A DNA stretch of 64,000 nucleotides from Streptomyces ambofaciens ATCC 23877 (GTDB lineage Bacteria > Actinomycetota > Actinomycetes > Streptomycetales > Streptomycetaceae), in contig NZ_CP012382.1 of NCBI RefSeq assembly GCF_001267885.1, positions 2,281,001 through 2,345,000 of the forward strand, given 5' to 3'. Positions within the stretch are counted from its first letter, which is position 1; every line of letters starts with the position of its first letter. Both the position numbers and the translations under genes were made by a program. The notes below the pieces were generated by a model. That model was not told the origin of the DNA and did not search any database. It worked only from the letters and a program-made list of their open reading frames with translations. Shown here one piece after another: positions 53,623 through 63,246 of this stretch.

Positions 53623-54944
53623 TTCCACCGGGCGCCGTCGCTCACCAGCTCCTTGACGGCGTTCACGAACCGCTCGACGTGCTCGTCCGGGGTGCCCGCG
53701 CCGAAGCTGACGCGGATGGCGTTGAGGGACTTCTCCCCGGGCGCGGCCTCGGGGGCACCGCACTCGCCCTGCGTCTGCGGGTCGCTGCCGAGCAGGGTGC
53801 GCACCAGCGGGTGGGCGCAGAACAGGCCGTCGCGCACACCGATGCCGTACTCGGCGGAGAGCGCGGCGGCGAAGTGCGAGCTGTTCCAGCCGTCGACGAC
53901 GAAGGAGAGCACGCCGACGCGGGGCGCGTCGTCGCCGAAGAGGGACAGGACGCGCACCTGGGGCACCTCGGCGAGGCCCTCGCGCACCTTGCCGACGAGG
54001 TACTGCTCGCGGGCGACCAGCGTGTCGAAGCCGGCCTCCTCCAGCGCCTTGCAGGCGGAGGCGACGGCGTAGGCGCCGATGACGTTGGGCGACCCGGCCT
54101 CGTGCCGCGCGGCGCTCTCGTGCCACTCGACGTCCACGCCGCCGTCGGCGCGCCGGGAGACGCTGCGGCTGGCCCCGCCGCCGGCCAGGTACGGCTCGGC
54201 CTCGCGCAGCCAGTCGGCACGGCCCGCCAGCACCCCGGTCCCGAAGGGGGCGTACAGCTTGTGCCCGGAGAAGGCGACCCAGTCGACGTCCAGGTCGGCC
54301 ACCGAGACGGGGTGGTGCGGGGCGAGCTGGGCGGCGTCCAGCACGATCCGTGCGCCGTGCGCGTGTGCGGCGGCGGCCAGTTCGCGCACCGGCCACAGCT
54401 CGCCGGTGACGTTGGAGGCGCCGGTGACGCAGACCAGGGCGGGCCCGTACGGCTCGCGGGCGGCGAGGGCGCGCTCCAGGGTCTCGACGGCCTGCGCGGG
54501 GGTGCGCGGGGCGTCGAGGTAGGTCACGTCCGCGTCACTCCAGGGCAGCAGCGAGGCGTGGTGCTCGGTCTCGAAGACGAAGACGCGGCAGCCGGCCGGC
54601 AGCGCGGCGGCGAGCAGGTTGAGGGAATCGGTGGTGGACCGGGTGAACACGACCTGGTCGGTGTCCCGGCAGCCGAGGAACCCGGCGACGGTCTTCCGGG
54701 CGTTCTCGAACAGGTCGGTCGACAGCTGCGAGAGGTACCCGGCGCCCCGGTGCACGCTGCCGTAGTAGGGGGCGTAGGCGGCGACATCGTCCCAGACCCG
54801 CTGGAGCGCGGGCGCGCTGGCGGCGTAGTCGAGCGCGGCGTAGGTGACCTCGCCGCCGGTGACGAGCGGCACGGTGACGTCCCGGCCCAGCACGGGCAGC
54901 GGGGCGCAGACGGACGGGTCGGCGGCAACGGTGGAGACGGACAT
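53556..54944 (-). CDS. Class V aminotransferase / cysteine-desulfurase-like PLP enzyme
   Basis: Fold-type I PLP protein, 462 aa. Conserved pieces: YAALDYAASAPALQRVW, GSVHRGAGYLSQLSTDLF, VFTRSTTDSLNLLAAAL, ETEHHASLLPW, VCVTGASNVTGELWPV, IVLDAAQLAPHHPV and the Schiff-base Lys in FSGHKLYAPFGTGVL. It resembles the SufS/CsdA and isopenicillin-epimerase-like group. The SufS active-site Cys loop is not evident, although GLFCAHPLVRTLL holds a Cys. No Fe-S genes are adjacent, so the activity is unresolved. ATG 54944. A structured leader lies upstream (55091-55131). Confidence 0.85.
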   Translation of the reverse strand: MSVSTVAADPSVCAPLPVLGRDVTVPLVTGGEVTYAALDYAASAPALQRVWDDVAAYAPYYGSVHRGAGYLSQLSTDLFENARKTVAGFLGCRDTDQVVFTRSTTDSLNLLAAALPAGCRVFVFETEHHASLLPWSDADVTYLDAPRTPAQAVETLERALAAREPYGPALVCVTGASNVTGELWPVRELAAAAHAHGARIVLDAAQLAPHHPVSVADLDVDWVAFSGHKLYAPFGTGVLAGRADWLREAEPYLAGGGASRSVSRRADGGVDVEWHESAARHEAGSPNVIGAYAVASACKALEEAGFDTLVAREQYLVGKVREGLAEVPQVRVLSLFGDDAPRVGVLSFVVDGWNSSHFAAALSAEYGIGVRDGLFCAHPLVRTLLGSDPQTQGECGAPEAAPGEKSLNAIRVSFGAGTPDEHVERFVNAVKELVSDGARWNYRTEDGRCVPDTTSAAEVPAA

Positions 54945-55046
54945 GGCGGTACTCCCGTGAAGGCGGAGGACGTCGCCACGCGAGCGCGTGCGGCTCGAGC
55001 GTGGGACGGAAAGGAAAAGGAGGTGCGGAGGCGGGGCTCTGCGGCC

Positions 55047-55223
55047 CTATCGCATTCGCTGGTTCACGGGAGACTCCCTCGGACGACCCAGGACCCCTGG
55101 TTTCGCGAGGGGTCCGCGCTTGCCGCGGACCTTGCTGTCCACGACCTGGTCTTCACCCGGGGCACCCCGCCACGGACGGAGGGTTGCCGGACAGTCGGCC
55201 GGGGCCTCATGACTGTCACTCAT
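55047..55223 (-). CDS. Possible small leader ORF (58 aa)
   Basis: ATG at 55223 to TAG at 55047 in the leader of the class V aminotransferase gene. The product is basic and Pro/Gly-rich (PADCPATLRPWRGAPGEDQ) with no recognised domain. A TAGGTT -10-like hexamer lies about 12 bp upstream, so it could be translated as a near-leaderless message. It spans the two mutually exclusive hairpins, hence could be a regulatory uORF. Codon evidence is weak and it may be spurious. Confidence 0.25.
   Translation of the reverse strand: MSDSHEAPADCPATLRPWRGAPGEDQVVDSKVRGKRGPLAKPGVLGRPRESPVNQRMR
55091..55131 (-). promoter_or_regulatory. Two mutually exclusive perfect hairpins in the aminotransferase leader
   Basis: Hairpin A: GGACCCCT (55091-55098) pairs with AGGGGTCC (55108-55115). 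Hairpin B: GGTCCGCG (55111-55118) pairs with CGCGGACC (55124-55131). Both stems are perfect 8-bp GC-rich helices and share 55111-55115, so only one can form at a time. They lie about 150-190 nt before the aminotransferase ATG within a 362-bp gap (54945-55306). The arrangement is attenuator- or riboswitch-like. No known riboswitch consensus was recognised. Confidence 0.5.
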
Positions 55224-55306
55224 GACCTGTCGAAAAACCTAGGGGAAAAGATCGGCGCCCCGCAACCCGAGTCCGGATCGCGGGACGCACGTCACACGAG
55301 AGGCGG

Positions 55307-56371
55307 CTACGCGTTGCTCGCGGCCACCCAGCGCTCCAGGGCGCGGCGCGCGGCACCCGAGTCGATCGCCTCGGCGGCCCGGTCCATGCCGGCCCGGATG
55401 CGCGCGGTCAGCGGCTCGTCGCCCGGCTCCAGGGCCACCAGGGCCGCCGCCGAGTTCAGCAGCACCGCGTCCCGCACCGGGCCCGTCTCGCCGTTCAGCA
55501 GACGTCGGGCGACGTCGGCGTTGTAGGAGGCGTCAGCGCCGCGCAGTGCCTCGACCGGCACCAGTTCGAGGCCGACGTCGCGCGGGTCGAAGGTCTCCTC
55601 GGTCACCCGGCCGTCCCGCACGACCCACACCCGGGAGGTGGAGGTCGTGGTCAGCTCGTCGAGGCCGTCGTCGCCGCGGAACACCAGGGACGAGTGGCCG
55701 CGTTCGGCGAAGACCCCGGCGATGATCGGCGCCATGCGGGCGTGGGCCACCCCGATGGCCTGGGACTTGACCCGGGCGGGGTTGGTCAGCGGACCCAGGA
55801 AGTTGAACACCGTGCGGATGCCCAGCTGGCCGCGTGCCGCCGCCACGTGGCGCAGCGCCGGGTGGAACTTCACGGCGAAGCAGAAGGTGATGCCGGCCTC
55901 CTCGGCGACCTCCGCCACCCGCTTCGGCGTCAGCTCCAGATTGACCCCGAGCTTCTCCAGGACGTCGGAGGCACCGGACGCCGAGGAGGCGGCCCGGTTG
56001 CCGTGCTTGACGACCTTCGCTCCGGTGCCGGCCACGACGATCGCCGACATGGTGGAGATGTTGACCGTCTTGGCGCCGTCGCCGCCGGTGCCGACGATGT
56101 CGACCGTCTCGCCCGGCACCTCGATCACGTTGGCGTGGGCGTACATGGTGCGGACGAGACCGGAGATCTCCTCGACGGTCTCCCCCTTGGACCTGAGGGC
56201 CACCGCGAAGCCGGCGATCTGCGCGTCGGTCGCCTCGCCGCGCATGATCACGTCCAGCGCCCAGGCGGTGTCGTCCGCGGACAGGTCCTGGCCGTCCAGC
56301 AGTCCGTTCAGCAGGGCGGGCCAGGAGCGGCCCGCCGCGTTGTCGCCTCCAGCGGGGGTCACAGCGCTCAT
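55307..56371 (-). CDS. trpD: Anthranilate phosphoribosyltransferase
   Basis: Second Trp-specific step: anthranilate plus PRPP. 354 aa. Motifs: [39 protein letters not shown] (PRPP loop), [52 protein letters not shown] and [14 protein letters not shown]. The ATG at 56371 follows AGGAG by 7 nt. It is separate from trpE-trpG here, and I see no Trp leader before it. The qcr operon terminator (56441-56477) lies upstream and insulates it. Confidence 0.95.
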   Translation of the reverse strand: MSAVTPAGGDNAAGRSWPALLNGLLDGQDLSADDTAWALDVIMRGEATDAQIAGFAVALRSKGETVEEISGLVRTMYAHANVIEVPGETVDIVGTGGDGAKTVNISTMSAIVVAGTGAKVVKHGNRAASSASGASDVLEKLGVNLELTPKRVAEVAEEAGITFCFAVKFHPALRHVAAARGQLGIRTVFNFLGPLTNPARVKSQAIGVAHARMAPIIAGVFAERGHSSLVFRGDDGLDELTTTSTSRVWVVRDGRVTEETFDPRDVGLELVPVEALRGADASYNADVARRLLNGETGPVRDAVLLNSAAALVALEPGDEPLTARIRAGMDRAAEAIDSGAARRALERWVAASNA

Positions 56372-56440
56372 GAGCCGCTCCTGTGTCGTGTGTACTGCGG
56401 AAGGAAGGTGTGGTCCCACCCTATCCAGCCCCGGGCACGG

Positions 56441-56477
56441 CGAAGGGCCCCGTCCGCGGAACGGACGGGGCCCTTCG
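56441..56477 (-). terminator. Terminator of the qcrC-qcrA-qcrB operon
   Basis: Perfect 16-bp stem: CGAAGGGCCCCGTCCG / CGGACGGGGCCCTTCG, with a 5-nt loop, located 25 bp after the qcrB stop. It is also near-symmetric, so it could block read-through in both directions. No T-run, typical of Streptomyces. Confidence 0.85.
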
Positions 56478-56502
56478 ACCGTGGTGTGGCGACGCTGGAG
56501 GG

Positions 56503-58140
56503 TCAGTGGTGGCCGTGGCCGCTCGTGATCTCCTTGTACTCCTCGACGGTCGGCTTCGGAATCTGCGACTCCTCGCCGTAGTACGACTTGCTGAGCTTGG
56601 CGCGGAGCTTCTCGGTGCCCTTGACCTTGCGCTCGACGCCGTTCTCGTCGACCGTCGGGCCGATCTCGACCGGCTTGTACTGCTCGTGAGCCGTGAGGGT
56701 GTGCAGCTGCTCCTGGCTGAGCGGCTCGTGGACCTCGATGAACTCACCGTGCGGCAGGCGCTTGATGATGCCCGACTCGCGGCCGTGCAGCACCTTCTCC
56801 TTGTCCCGGCGCTGGAGGCCGAGGCAGATCCGCTTGGTGACGATGAACGCGATGACCGGGCCGACGAAGAACGCGATGCGGACGAACCAGGTGATCGCGT
56901 TGATCGACAGGTGGAAGTGCGTGGCCCAGATGTCGTTGCCGCCACCGATCAGCAGGATGAAGTACTCGGTGATCCAGGCGACACCGAACGCGGTCCGCGT
57001 CGGGGCGTTGCGCGGGCGGTCCAGGATGTGGTGCTCGCGCTTGTCGCCGGTGACCCAGGACTCGATGAACGGGTAGACCGCGATCGCCACCAGGACCAAC
57101 GGGAAGATCATCAGCGGGACGAACACACCCAGGACCAGCGTGTGACCCCAGAAGTTGATCTCCCAGCCGGGCATCACGCGGATCAGGCCCTCGGAGAAGC
57201 CCATGTACCAGTCCGGCTGGGCGCCGGTGGAGACCATGTCCGGCCGGTAGGGGCCGATGGACCAGATCGGGTTGATCGTGGCGATCGCCGAGATGGCGGC
57301 GATCACGCCGAAGACCAGGAAGAAGAAGCCTCCGGCCTTCGCCATGTACACCGGCAGCAGCGGCATGCCGACGACGTTCTTGTTGGTCTTGCCCGGACCC
57401 GCGAACTGCGTGTGCTTGTGGTAGAAGACCAGGATCAGGTGGCCGACCACCAGGCCGAGCATGATGCCCGGCAGCAGCAGGATGTGGACCGAGTAGAACC
57501 GGGCCACGAAGTCGTGGCCGGGGAACTCCCCGCCGAAGAGGAAGAACGAGAGGTACGTGCCGACGATCGGCACGGACAGGATCGCGCCCTCCATGAAGCG
57601 GATGCCGGTGCCCGAGAGCAGGTCGTCCGGGAGCGAGTAACCGGTGAAGCCGGTGAACATGCCGAGGACGAACAGCAGGAAGCCGAACAGCCAGTTGATC
57701 TCACGCGGCTTGCGGAACGCACCCGTGAAGAAGACGCGCATCATGTGCACGAACATGCCGGCCAGGAAGATCAGCGCCGCCCAGTGGTGGATCTGCCGGA
57801 TGAGCAGACCACCGCGGACGTCGAAGCTGATGTCCAGCGTCGAGGCGTACGCCTCACTCATCAGCTGGCCCTGCAGCGGCACGTACGAGCCGTGGTACGT
57901 GACCTCGTTCATCGAGGGGTGGAAGAACAGCGTCAGGTACACACCCGTGAGGATGATGATGATGAAGCTGTAGAGGCAGACCTCACCCAACATGAACGAC
58001 CAGTGGTCGGGGAAGATCTTGCGCATGTTGGCCTTGGCCAGGGAGTAGATCCCCAGCCGGCCGTCGGCCCAGTCGGCGACGCGCTCGCCGGCCGGTGCCT
58101 TCCCGCGAGAGCGGGGGGCTTCGTTCGCTGTAGTGCTCAT
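56503..58140 (-). CDS. qcrB: Cytochrome bc1 complex cytochrome b subunit
   Basis: Membrane quinol-oxidising subunit of the bcc complex III, 545 aa, with eight TM helices in the first ~430 residues and an actinobacterial hydrophilic tail of about 110. Heme-binding His pairs: [20 protein letters not shown] and [21 protein letters not shown] in two helices. The [17 protein letters not shown] region provides the Qo-site PEWY-like motif (here PDWY, the usual actinobacterial form). The ATG at 58140 overlaps the qcrA stop by 4 nt (ATGA). Confidence 0.97.
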   Translation of the reverse strand: MSTTANEAPRSRGKAPAGERVADWADGRLGIYSLAKANMRKIFPDHWSFMLGEVCLYSFIIIILTGVYLTLFFHPSMNEVTYHGSYVPLQGQLMSEAYASTLDISFDVRGGLLIRQIHHWAALIFLAGMFVHMMRVFFTGAFRKPREINWLFGFLLFVLGMFTGFTGYSLPDDLLSGTGIRFMEGAILSVPIVGTYLSFFLFGGEFPGHDFVARFYSVHILLLPGIMLGLVVGHLILVFYHKHTQFAGPGKTNKNVVGMPLLPVYMAKAGGFFFLVFGVIAAISAIATINPIWSIGPYRPDMVSTGAQPDWYMGFSEGLIRVMPGWEINFWGHTLVLGVFVPLMIFPLVLVAIAVYPFIESWVTGDKREHHILDRPRNAPTRTAFGVAWITEYFILLIGGGNDIWATHFHLSINAITWFVRIAFFVGPVIAFIVTKRICLGLQRRDKEKVLHGRESGIIKRLPHGEFIEVHEPLSQEQLHTLTAHEQYKPVEIGPTVDENGVERKVKGTEKLRAKLSKSYYGEESQIPKPTVEEYKEITSGHGHH

Positions 58141-59195
58141 CCGCGCTCCCAGAAGGCAGGACCGACGGGCTCTTCGAAGTCGCCGAGCGCTTCGAGGTAA
58201 CCCTCGTCGTTCACGCCGATGCGCAGCTGCGGCAGGGCGTGACCGGCGGGACCGAAGATCACCCGGGCGCCGTCGGCAAGGTCGAAGGTGGACTGGTGGC
58301 AGGGGCAGAGCGCGTGGTGCGTCTGCTGCTCGTACAGGGAGATCGGGCAACCGACGTGGGTGCAGATCTTCGAGTACGCCACGATGCCCTCGTGCGACCA
58401 CTCGAGCTCGCGCTTGTCCTTGATGGCCTCCGGCTCCAGCCGGATGATCATCAGGGCCGCCTTGGCGATCTCGGTCATGAACTCCTCGTCGTGCTCCTCC
58501 AGGCCCTCGGGCATGGCGAAGGTGAGGGAGCCCACCGCGACGTCGGAGGGACGCAGCGGCTCGTGGGTGTTCATGTTGACCAGCAGCTTGCCCTTGGACC
58601 ACAGGGTGTGGCGGAGCTTGGTCTCGGGCAGCGGACCGAGGTCGCGCAGCAGGACGACACCGGAGAGCGGGACCAGGGTCAGCGCGCCGAACATCGTGTT
58701 GCGGATCAGCTTGCGGCGCCCGATGACGGACTCCTTGGCACCCTGCTTGAAGTCCGCGTGGACCTTGGCACGGACCTCGGGCTCCGCCTCGATCGGGTGG
58801 CGCTCGTCGGCGATCTCCTCGTCGGACATCAGGGTGCGGGCCCAGTGGACCGCGCCCGCGCCGATCGCGAACAGCGCGACGCCGAGCGTCATGCCGAGCG
58901 CGAAGTTCAGCGCACTGATGTGACCGATCGGGAAGATGTAGACCGACTGGTCGACCGGGATCGTCACGAACGCGGCGATGAAGCCGACGGTGGCCAGCAT
59001 CGACAGCGTGAACAGCAGGGCCACCGTGCGCTCGGACCGCCTGGCGGCCCGCTCGTCGATGTCCTGGACACGGTGCTCGTGGGGCGGCAGCCCCGGGTCG
59101 GCGAACGGGTTCTTGTCGTCCGCGACCTTCACCGCGCCGTGCGCGGTGCCCTGCTCAGCGGGCAGGTTCTCTTCTGGAATGTCTTGGCTACTCAT
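58137..59195 (-). CDS. qcrA: Rieske iron-sulfur subunit of the bcc complex
   Basis: 352 aa. N-terminal hydrophilic part, three TM helices (about 58-80, 94-116, and about 168-186 after RRKLIRNT), the usual actinobacterial arrangement, then the Rieske domain: CTHVGCPISLYEQQ and CPCHQSTFDLADG hold the 2Cys-2His cluster. The twin-Arg-like GRRKLIRN before the last TM agrees with known Tat/Sec dual insertion of Streptomyces QcrA. ATG 59195; overlaps qcrC and qcrB by 4 nt each. Confidence 0.97.
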   Translation of the reverse strand: MSSQDIPEENLPAEQGTAHGAVKVADDKNPFADPGLPPHEHRVQDIDERAARRSERTVALLFTLSMLATVGFIAAFVTIPVDQSVYIFPIGHISALNFALGMTLGVALFAIGAGAVHWARTLMSDEEIADERHPIEAEPEVRAKVHADFKQGAKESVIGRRKLIRNTMFGALTLVPLSGVVLLRDLGPLPETKLRHTLWSKGKLLVNMNTHEPLRPSDVAVGSLTFAMPEGLEEHDEEFMTEIAKAALMIIRLEPEAIKDKRELEWSHEGIVAYSKICTHVGCPISLYEQQTHHALCPCHQSTFDLADGARVIFGPAGHALPQLRIGVNDEGYLEALGDFEEPVGPAFWERG

Positions 59196-60001
59196 GACTT
59201 CTTGGCCTTTGCGGTCCGAGCGGCGACCCAGACGGCGACCGCGATCAGCGCGCCCAGTCCGAAGACCCACGCGAACAGACCCTCACTGACCGGGCCCAGT
59301 CCGCCGAGGCTGAGGCCGCCGGGGTTCTCGGTGTCGTCGCTGTTGACCGCGTGCAGGTAGGCGATGATGTCCTTCTTGTTCTGCTCGGACATCGTGGTGT
59401 CGGGGAAGGAGGGCATGTTCTGCGGGCCGGTCTGCATGGCCTCGTAGATGTGCTTGGGGTCGACATCCTCGAGGCTCGGCGCGTACTTGCCGTGCGTCAG
59501 CGCGCCACCCTTGCCGGTGAAGTTGTGGCACTGCGCGCAGTTGTTGCGGAACAGCTCACCGCCCTTGGCGATGTCCGCGCCCTCCGGGCCGTACTTCTCC
59601 TCCGACGGGATGGCCGGACCGGCGCCCAGCGACGCCACGAAGGCGGCCAGCTGGTCGATCTCGGCCTGGGTGTAGATCACCTTCTTGCGCGGGACCTGAG
59701 CGCCCGGCTGCTGGGCCGGCATGCGGCCGGTGCCCACCTGGAAGTCGACGGCCGCGGCACCGACGCCGACGAGGCTCGGACCGTCGGTGGTGCCCTGACC
59801 TCCGGTGCCGTGGCAGCTGGCGCAGCCGACGGCGTAGAGCTTCTTGCCCTCTTCGATGGCGAGGGACTGGGCGGTTTCATCGGCCTGCGCCTTGCTCGCG
59901 GGTGCGAACGCGGCGTACAGCCCCCCTGTGCATGCCAGCGCGAGGAGTAGGACGACGAGCGCCGCCAGCGGGTGGCGTCGTCGTGCGGAGAGCTTTTTCA
60001 C
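59192..60001 (-). CDS. qcrC: Diheme cytochrome c subunit of the bcc complex
   Basis: 269 aa. A signal-anchor at about 10-33, two class I cytochrome c domains with CASCHGTGG (about 60) and CAQCHNFTG (about 158), Met ligands in GRMPAQQ and NMPSFPD, and a C-terminal TM helix (GLFAWVFGLGALIAVAVWVA). Two c-type hemes let it pass electrons directly to the aa3 oxidase without a soluble cytochrome c. The GTG at 60001 starts the operon after ctaE, 65 bp upstream. Confidence 0.97.
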   Translation of the reverse strand: MKKLSARRRHPLAALVVLLLALACTGGLYAAFAPASKAQADETAQSLAIEEGKKLYAVGCASCHGTGGQGTTDGPSLVGVGAAAVDFQVGTGRMPAQQPGAQVPRKKVIYTQAEIDQLAAFVASLGAGPAIPSEEKYGPEGADIAKGGELFRNNCAQCHNFTGKGGALTHGKYAPSLEDVDPKHIYEAMQTGPQNMPSFPDTTMSEQNKKDIIAYLHAVNSDDTENPGGLSLGGLGPVSEGLFAWVFGLGALIAVAVWVAARTAKAKKS

Positions 60002-60066
60002 GGATTACCCCGGTGTCAGGATCTTCTGCGTCGATGCTTCTGGTATTGGGCGGGTGCGTGCCGCGA

Positions 60067-60687
60067 CTACTTGATCATGTAGATCGTGGCGAAGAGGCCG
60101 ATCCAGACGACATCGACGAAGTGCCAGTAATAGGACACGACAATGGCCGCGGTCGCCTGCTCGTGGGTGAACCTCCGGGCCGCGTAGGTGCGGCCGAGGA
60201 CCAGCAGGAAGGCGATGAGGCCGCCCGTCACGTGCAGTCCGTGGAAGCCGGTGGTCAGGTAGAACACCGAGCCGTACGGGTCCGACGAGAGCGAGAGGCC
60301 CTCGTGCTTGACCAGTTCGGTGTACTCGAACACCTGACCGCCGATGAAGATCGCACCCATCACGAAGGTGACGATGAACCACATCCGGAGCTTCTTCACG
60401 TCACCGCGCTCGGCCGCGAACACGCCGAGCTGACAGGTGAGGGAGGAGAGCACCAGGATCGTGGTGTTCGTCGCGGAGAACGGGAAGTTCAGCGCGTCGG
60501 CCTTCTCGGACCAGAAGTCCGGGCCGGTCACCGATCGCAGGGTGAAGTACATCGCGAAGAGGGCCGCGAAGAACATCAGCTCGGAACTCAACCAGATGAT
60601 GGTTCCGACGCTGGTGAGGTTCGGCCGGTTGACCGACGGGTGCGCGTGCCCGGTTTCTACTGTCGTTGCTGTCGCCACGACCGACAT
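60067..60687 (-). CDS. ctaE: Cytochrome c oxidase subunit III
   Basis: 206 aa with five TM helices. Family motifs: [37 protein letters not shown] and [20 protein letters not shown], ending [23 protein letters not shown] 60687 for a short acidic/Thr-rich start. It heads the ctaE-qcrC-qcrA-qcrB cluster, the conserved actinobacterial order that ties complex III and IV expression together. The divergent receiver-like gene begins 207 bp away. Confidence 0.96.
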   Translation of the reverse strand: MSVVATATTVETGHAHPSVNRPNLTSVGTIIWLSSELMFFAALFAMYFTLRSVTGPDFWSEKADALNFPFSATNTTILVLSSLTCQLGVFAAERGDVKKLRMWFIVTFVMGAIFIGGQVFEYTELVKHEGLSLSSDPYGSVFYLTTGFHGLHVTGGLIAFLLVLGRTYAARRFTHEQATAAIVVSYYWHFVDVVWIGLFATIYMIK

Positions 60688-60894
60688 TATGTCGGTCGCT
60701 TATCCCGCCCTCACCCCGGGGGGTGCCGTTCGGAGTGTCCGCCCCGTCTGTACTGCCCGTATGGCCCATCGAACGGCCCGTCGAAGCCCTGTCCGAACCA
60801 GTGTTGACGGGCTGGACGAGGGAGTAGCATCCGGCGCACGGACTACGACAGTCCCGACGGGCTTCATCGGTCTTCACCGCGTATCGGAGGAAGC

Positions 60895-61296
60895 ATGCAG
60901 GCGACCGCCACGGTGCTGGTCTACAGCGACGACTCCAACACCCGCGAGCAGGTGCGGCTGGCGACCGGTCGCCGGCCGGCTCCGGACGTGCCCGTGGTCG
61001 AGTTCGTGGAGTGCGCCACCCCGGCCGCCGCGATCAAGGAGCTGGACAAGGGCGGCATCGACGTCTGCGTCCTGGACGGCGAGGCGGTTCCCATGGGTGG
61101 CATGGGGCTGTGCCGGCAGATCAAGGACGAGGTCTTCCACTGTCCTCCGGTGCTGCTGCTCATCGCACGGCCGCAGGACGCGTGGCTGGCGACCTGGAGC
61201 CGCGCCGAGGCGGCTGTGACGCTCCCGGTGGAGCCCGTCGAGTTCGCGGGCGCGCTGGCCTCCCTGCTGCGGCAGAAGAGGCTGCAGGGCGTCTAG
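60895..61296 (+). CDS. Stand-alone atypical receiver-domain protein
   Basis: 133 aa, a single CheY-like receiver with no output domain. The acidic pair (YSDDSN) and candidate phospho-Asp (DVCVLDGEAVPMGG) remain. The conserved Thr/Ser after beta-4 is Ala (LLLIARPQD), and the beta-5 Lys is missing (VTLPVEPVEF), so phosphorylation switching is doubtful. It lies between ctaE and the L,D-transpeptidase/cta genes, divergent from ctaE. ATG 60895 follows GGAGG. Perhaps a pseudo-receiver adaptor; no partner kinase is in the window. Confidence 0.75.
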   Translation: MQATATVLVYSDDSNTREQVRLATGRRPAPDVPVVEFVECATPAAAIKELDKGGIDVCVLDGEAVPMGGMGLCRQIKDEVFHCPPVLLLIARPQDAWLATWSRAEAAVTLPVEPVEFAGALASLLRQKRLQGV

Positions 61297-61436
61297 GGGC
61301 GCCCGAGGGGCCCGGGGCAGGGGTCGCCGGGGACGGTACGGCGCCGCCGCGGCCCGTCGCGTCCGCGCGGCCGGGCCGTGCGCCGGCCGTCCCGCGTCCC
61401 CCGGTGCGCCGCCCCCGGGGGCGTCCTCGAACGTCC

Positions 61437-62717
61437 TCACACGCTCTCCGGGCGCAGTCGGGCCTGCTCCGCCGCCCCGGGAGCGTCCGGGGTGCCGCCC
61501 GTCAGGGCGCTTCCCGTGCGCCACCTGTTCCAGTCCAGGTTCCAGTCGCCGAAGCCGTTGCCGAAGGACTCCATCGTCTCGCCACCGGAGTTGACCACCT
61601 CGACGAGGTCGCCCTCCTGGACGGCGCCGAAGAACCACTCCGCGTTGGCGGTGCTCATCCCGACGCAGCCGTGGCTGACGTTGGCGGAGCCCTGGGAGCC
61701 GACGGACCAGGGGGCCGCGTGCACGTACTCGCCGCTCCAGGTGACCCGGGTGGCGAAGTACACCGGCAGGTCGTACGACTCCGAGGAGCCCTCGGCGATG
61801 CCGACGGTGGTGCTGCGCATGCGTACGAAGGGTTCCTTGCCCAGGACGACCTTGACGCCGTTGCGGGTCTCGAAGCCGGGCTTGCCGGTGGTGACGGGGA
61901 TCTGCCGGACCTCGCGGCCGTCCTGGAAGAGCGTCAGCGTGTGCGTGGCGGCGTCGGTGACGGCCACCACGTGGTCGTCCGTGGTGATCCTCAGCGGCTT
62001 GGCGGCGCCGCCCCACATCCGGTCGCCGATCTTGATGCCGTCGAGGGCGCTGCGCACCTCGATCGTGGCGTGGGCGGGCCAGTACTCCCTGGGCCGGTAG
62101 TGGAGCTTCTTGTCGTCCACCCAGTGCCAGGCGCCCTCCACGGCGGGGGTGGACCGCACCTTCAGGGCGCGCTCCACTATGGCCCGCTGGGCCTTGTCCC
62201 GGACCGGCTGGTTCAGTTCCGCCGTGATGGGCTGTCCGACCCCGTACGCGCCCGCCTCGGGCCCGAAGGCGACGTCCAGGGTCTTCTTCGCGCTCGGCCG
62301 TCCGGTCTCGAAGGTGAGGACCTTGCGGCCGGGCGCGCCGTCGCCGTCCTCGGTGCTGACCCGGACGGTGTACCGGGCGCTGGCGGCCAGCGGGGAGGTG
62401 CTGTGCCAGCGGGCCCCGTCCGCGGAGAGTTCGCCCGCCACGTAGCGGCCCGCCGCGTCCACGGCCGTGACGTCCGTGATGCGGCCGTCCGCGCCCTCGG
62501 CGACGACCTCCAGGGGTTTGTCCGGGTCGGCCTTCTTCCCGGCGTCCGTGGGGCCGTTGAAGGAGATCTGGCCGGCCGCGTCGTACGGCGCGGCCGTCAG
62601 CGGATTGTCGGCGTCGCCGGTGCAGGCGGTGACGCTCGCGCCGAGGGCGATCACCAGCAGGGTGCAGCCGACGACCGTACGCCCCCGCGCCTGGAAGTGA
62701 ACCGTGTTGCTGCTCAT
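61437..62717 (-). CDS. L,D-transpeptidase lipoprotein
   Basis: Forms 3-3 peptidoglycan cross-links, 426 aa. Lipobox LGASVTACTG (Cys at about 32), two Ig-like domains (about 45-250, with LNQPVRDKAQRAIVERAL), then a YkuD domain: HAAPWSVGSQ and SHGCVGMSTANAEW with the catalytic Cys. The organisation equals mycobacterial LdtMt2-type enzymes, and the C-terminal FGDWNLDWNRWRTG is typical of that subfamily. ATG 62717. Between the ctaD-ctaF operon terminator and the receiver-like gene. Confidence 0.95.
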   Translation of the reverse strand: MSSNTVHFQARGRTVVGCTLLVIALGASVTACTGDADNPLTAAPYDAAGQISFNGPTDAGKKADPDKPLEVVAEGADGRITDVTAVDAAGRYVAGELSADGARWHSTSPLAASARYTVRVSTEDGDGAPGRKVLTFETGRPSAKKTLDVAFGPEAGAYGVGQPITAELNQPVRDKAQRAIVERALKVRSTPAVEGAWHWVDDKKLHYRPREYWPAHATIEVRSALDGIKIGDRMWGGAAKPLRITTDDHVVAVTDAATHTLTLFQDGREVRQIPVTTGKPGFETRNGVKVVLGKEPFVRMRSTTVGIAEGSSESYDLPVYFATRVTWSGEYVHAAPWSVGSQGSANVSHGCVGMSTANAEWFFGAVQEGDLVEVVNSGGETMESFGNGFGDWNLDWNRWRTGSALTGGTPDAPGAAEQARLRPESV

Positions 62718-62794
62718 GTCCTCACGCTAGGGAGCGACGTCAACGGCGGCACGGCGGGTAACCCGTACGAGTGAGGGCGGCTGCGGCAGACGAA

Positions 62795-62830
62795 GGGGCC
62801 CGGACTCTCCTGACGGAGTGTCCGGGCCCC
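62795..62830 (-). terminator. Terminator of the ctaD-ctaF operon
   Basis: Stem GGGGCCCGGAC-T-CTCC / GGAG-T-GTCCGGGCCCC with a TGAC loop; one T-T mismatch in an otherwise perfect 15-bp helix. It lies 18 bp after the ctaF stop. The flanks (CGAAG... / ...TCGG) extend pairing slightly. It is much like the qcr terminator. Confidence 0.8.
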
Positions 62831-62847
62831 TCGGCGTCCGACGCGTG

Positions 62848-63246
62848 CTACTGGGTGCGGTTCTCCCCGCGGTAGTACTCGAAGACCCAGCCGAACAGGC
62901 CCACGAGGATGACCGGCGCGGAGAAGTACATGATCCACCAGCCGACGGCCACGCCCAGGAAGGCGAGCGCGCCGCCGAGACCGAGCGCCAGCGGCTGCCA
63001 GCTGTGCGGGCTGAAGAACCCGACCTCGCCGGCCTCGTCCGCGACGTCCGCTTCCTTGTTGTCCTGGGCCCCGGCGTCCACCCGCTTGGCCGTGAAGGCC
63101 AGGTAGAAGCCGATCATGATGGCCAGGCCGAAGGCCAGGAAGAGGGCCGTGGTGCCGGCCGGCTCCTTCGACCAGTAGCCGTAGACGATCGCGACGGCCA
63201 GGATGAAGACGCTCAGCCAGATGAAGAGCTTGCCCTGGATCTTCAC
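62848..63246 (-). CDS. ctaF: Cytochrome c oxidase subunit IV (actinobacterial CtaF)
   Basis: 132 aa with four TM helices in two pairs: [36 protein letters not shown], then [19 protein letters not shown] and [20 protein letters not shown]. The conserved [15 protein letters not shown] loop marks the actinobacterial family. The ATG at 63246 overlaps the ctaD stop by 4 nt, so it is coupled to subunit I. Confidence 0.95.
   Translation of the reverse strand: MKIQGKLFIWLSVFILAVAIVYGYWSKEPAGTTALFLAFGLAIMIGFYLAFTAKRVDAGAQDNKEADVADEAGEVGFFSPHSWQPLALGLGGALAFLGVAVGWWIMYFSAPVILVGLFGWVFEYYRGENRTQ

Noticed and set aside
54945..55306. A SAM, cobalamin or TPP riboswitch in the aminotransferase leader
   Set aside because: None of the consensus cores could be found on the minus strand; only unclassified hairpins remain.
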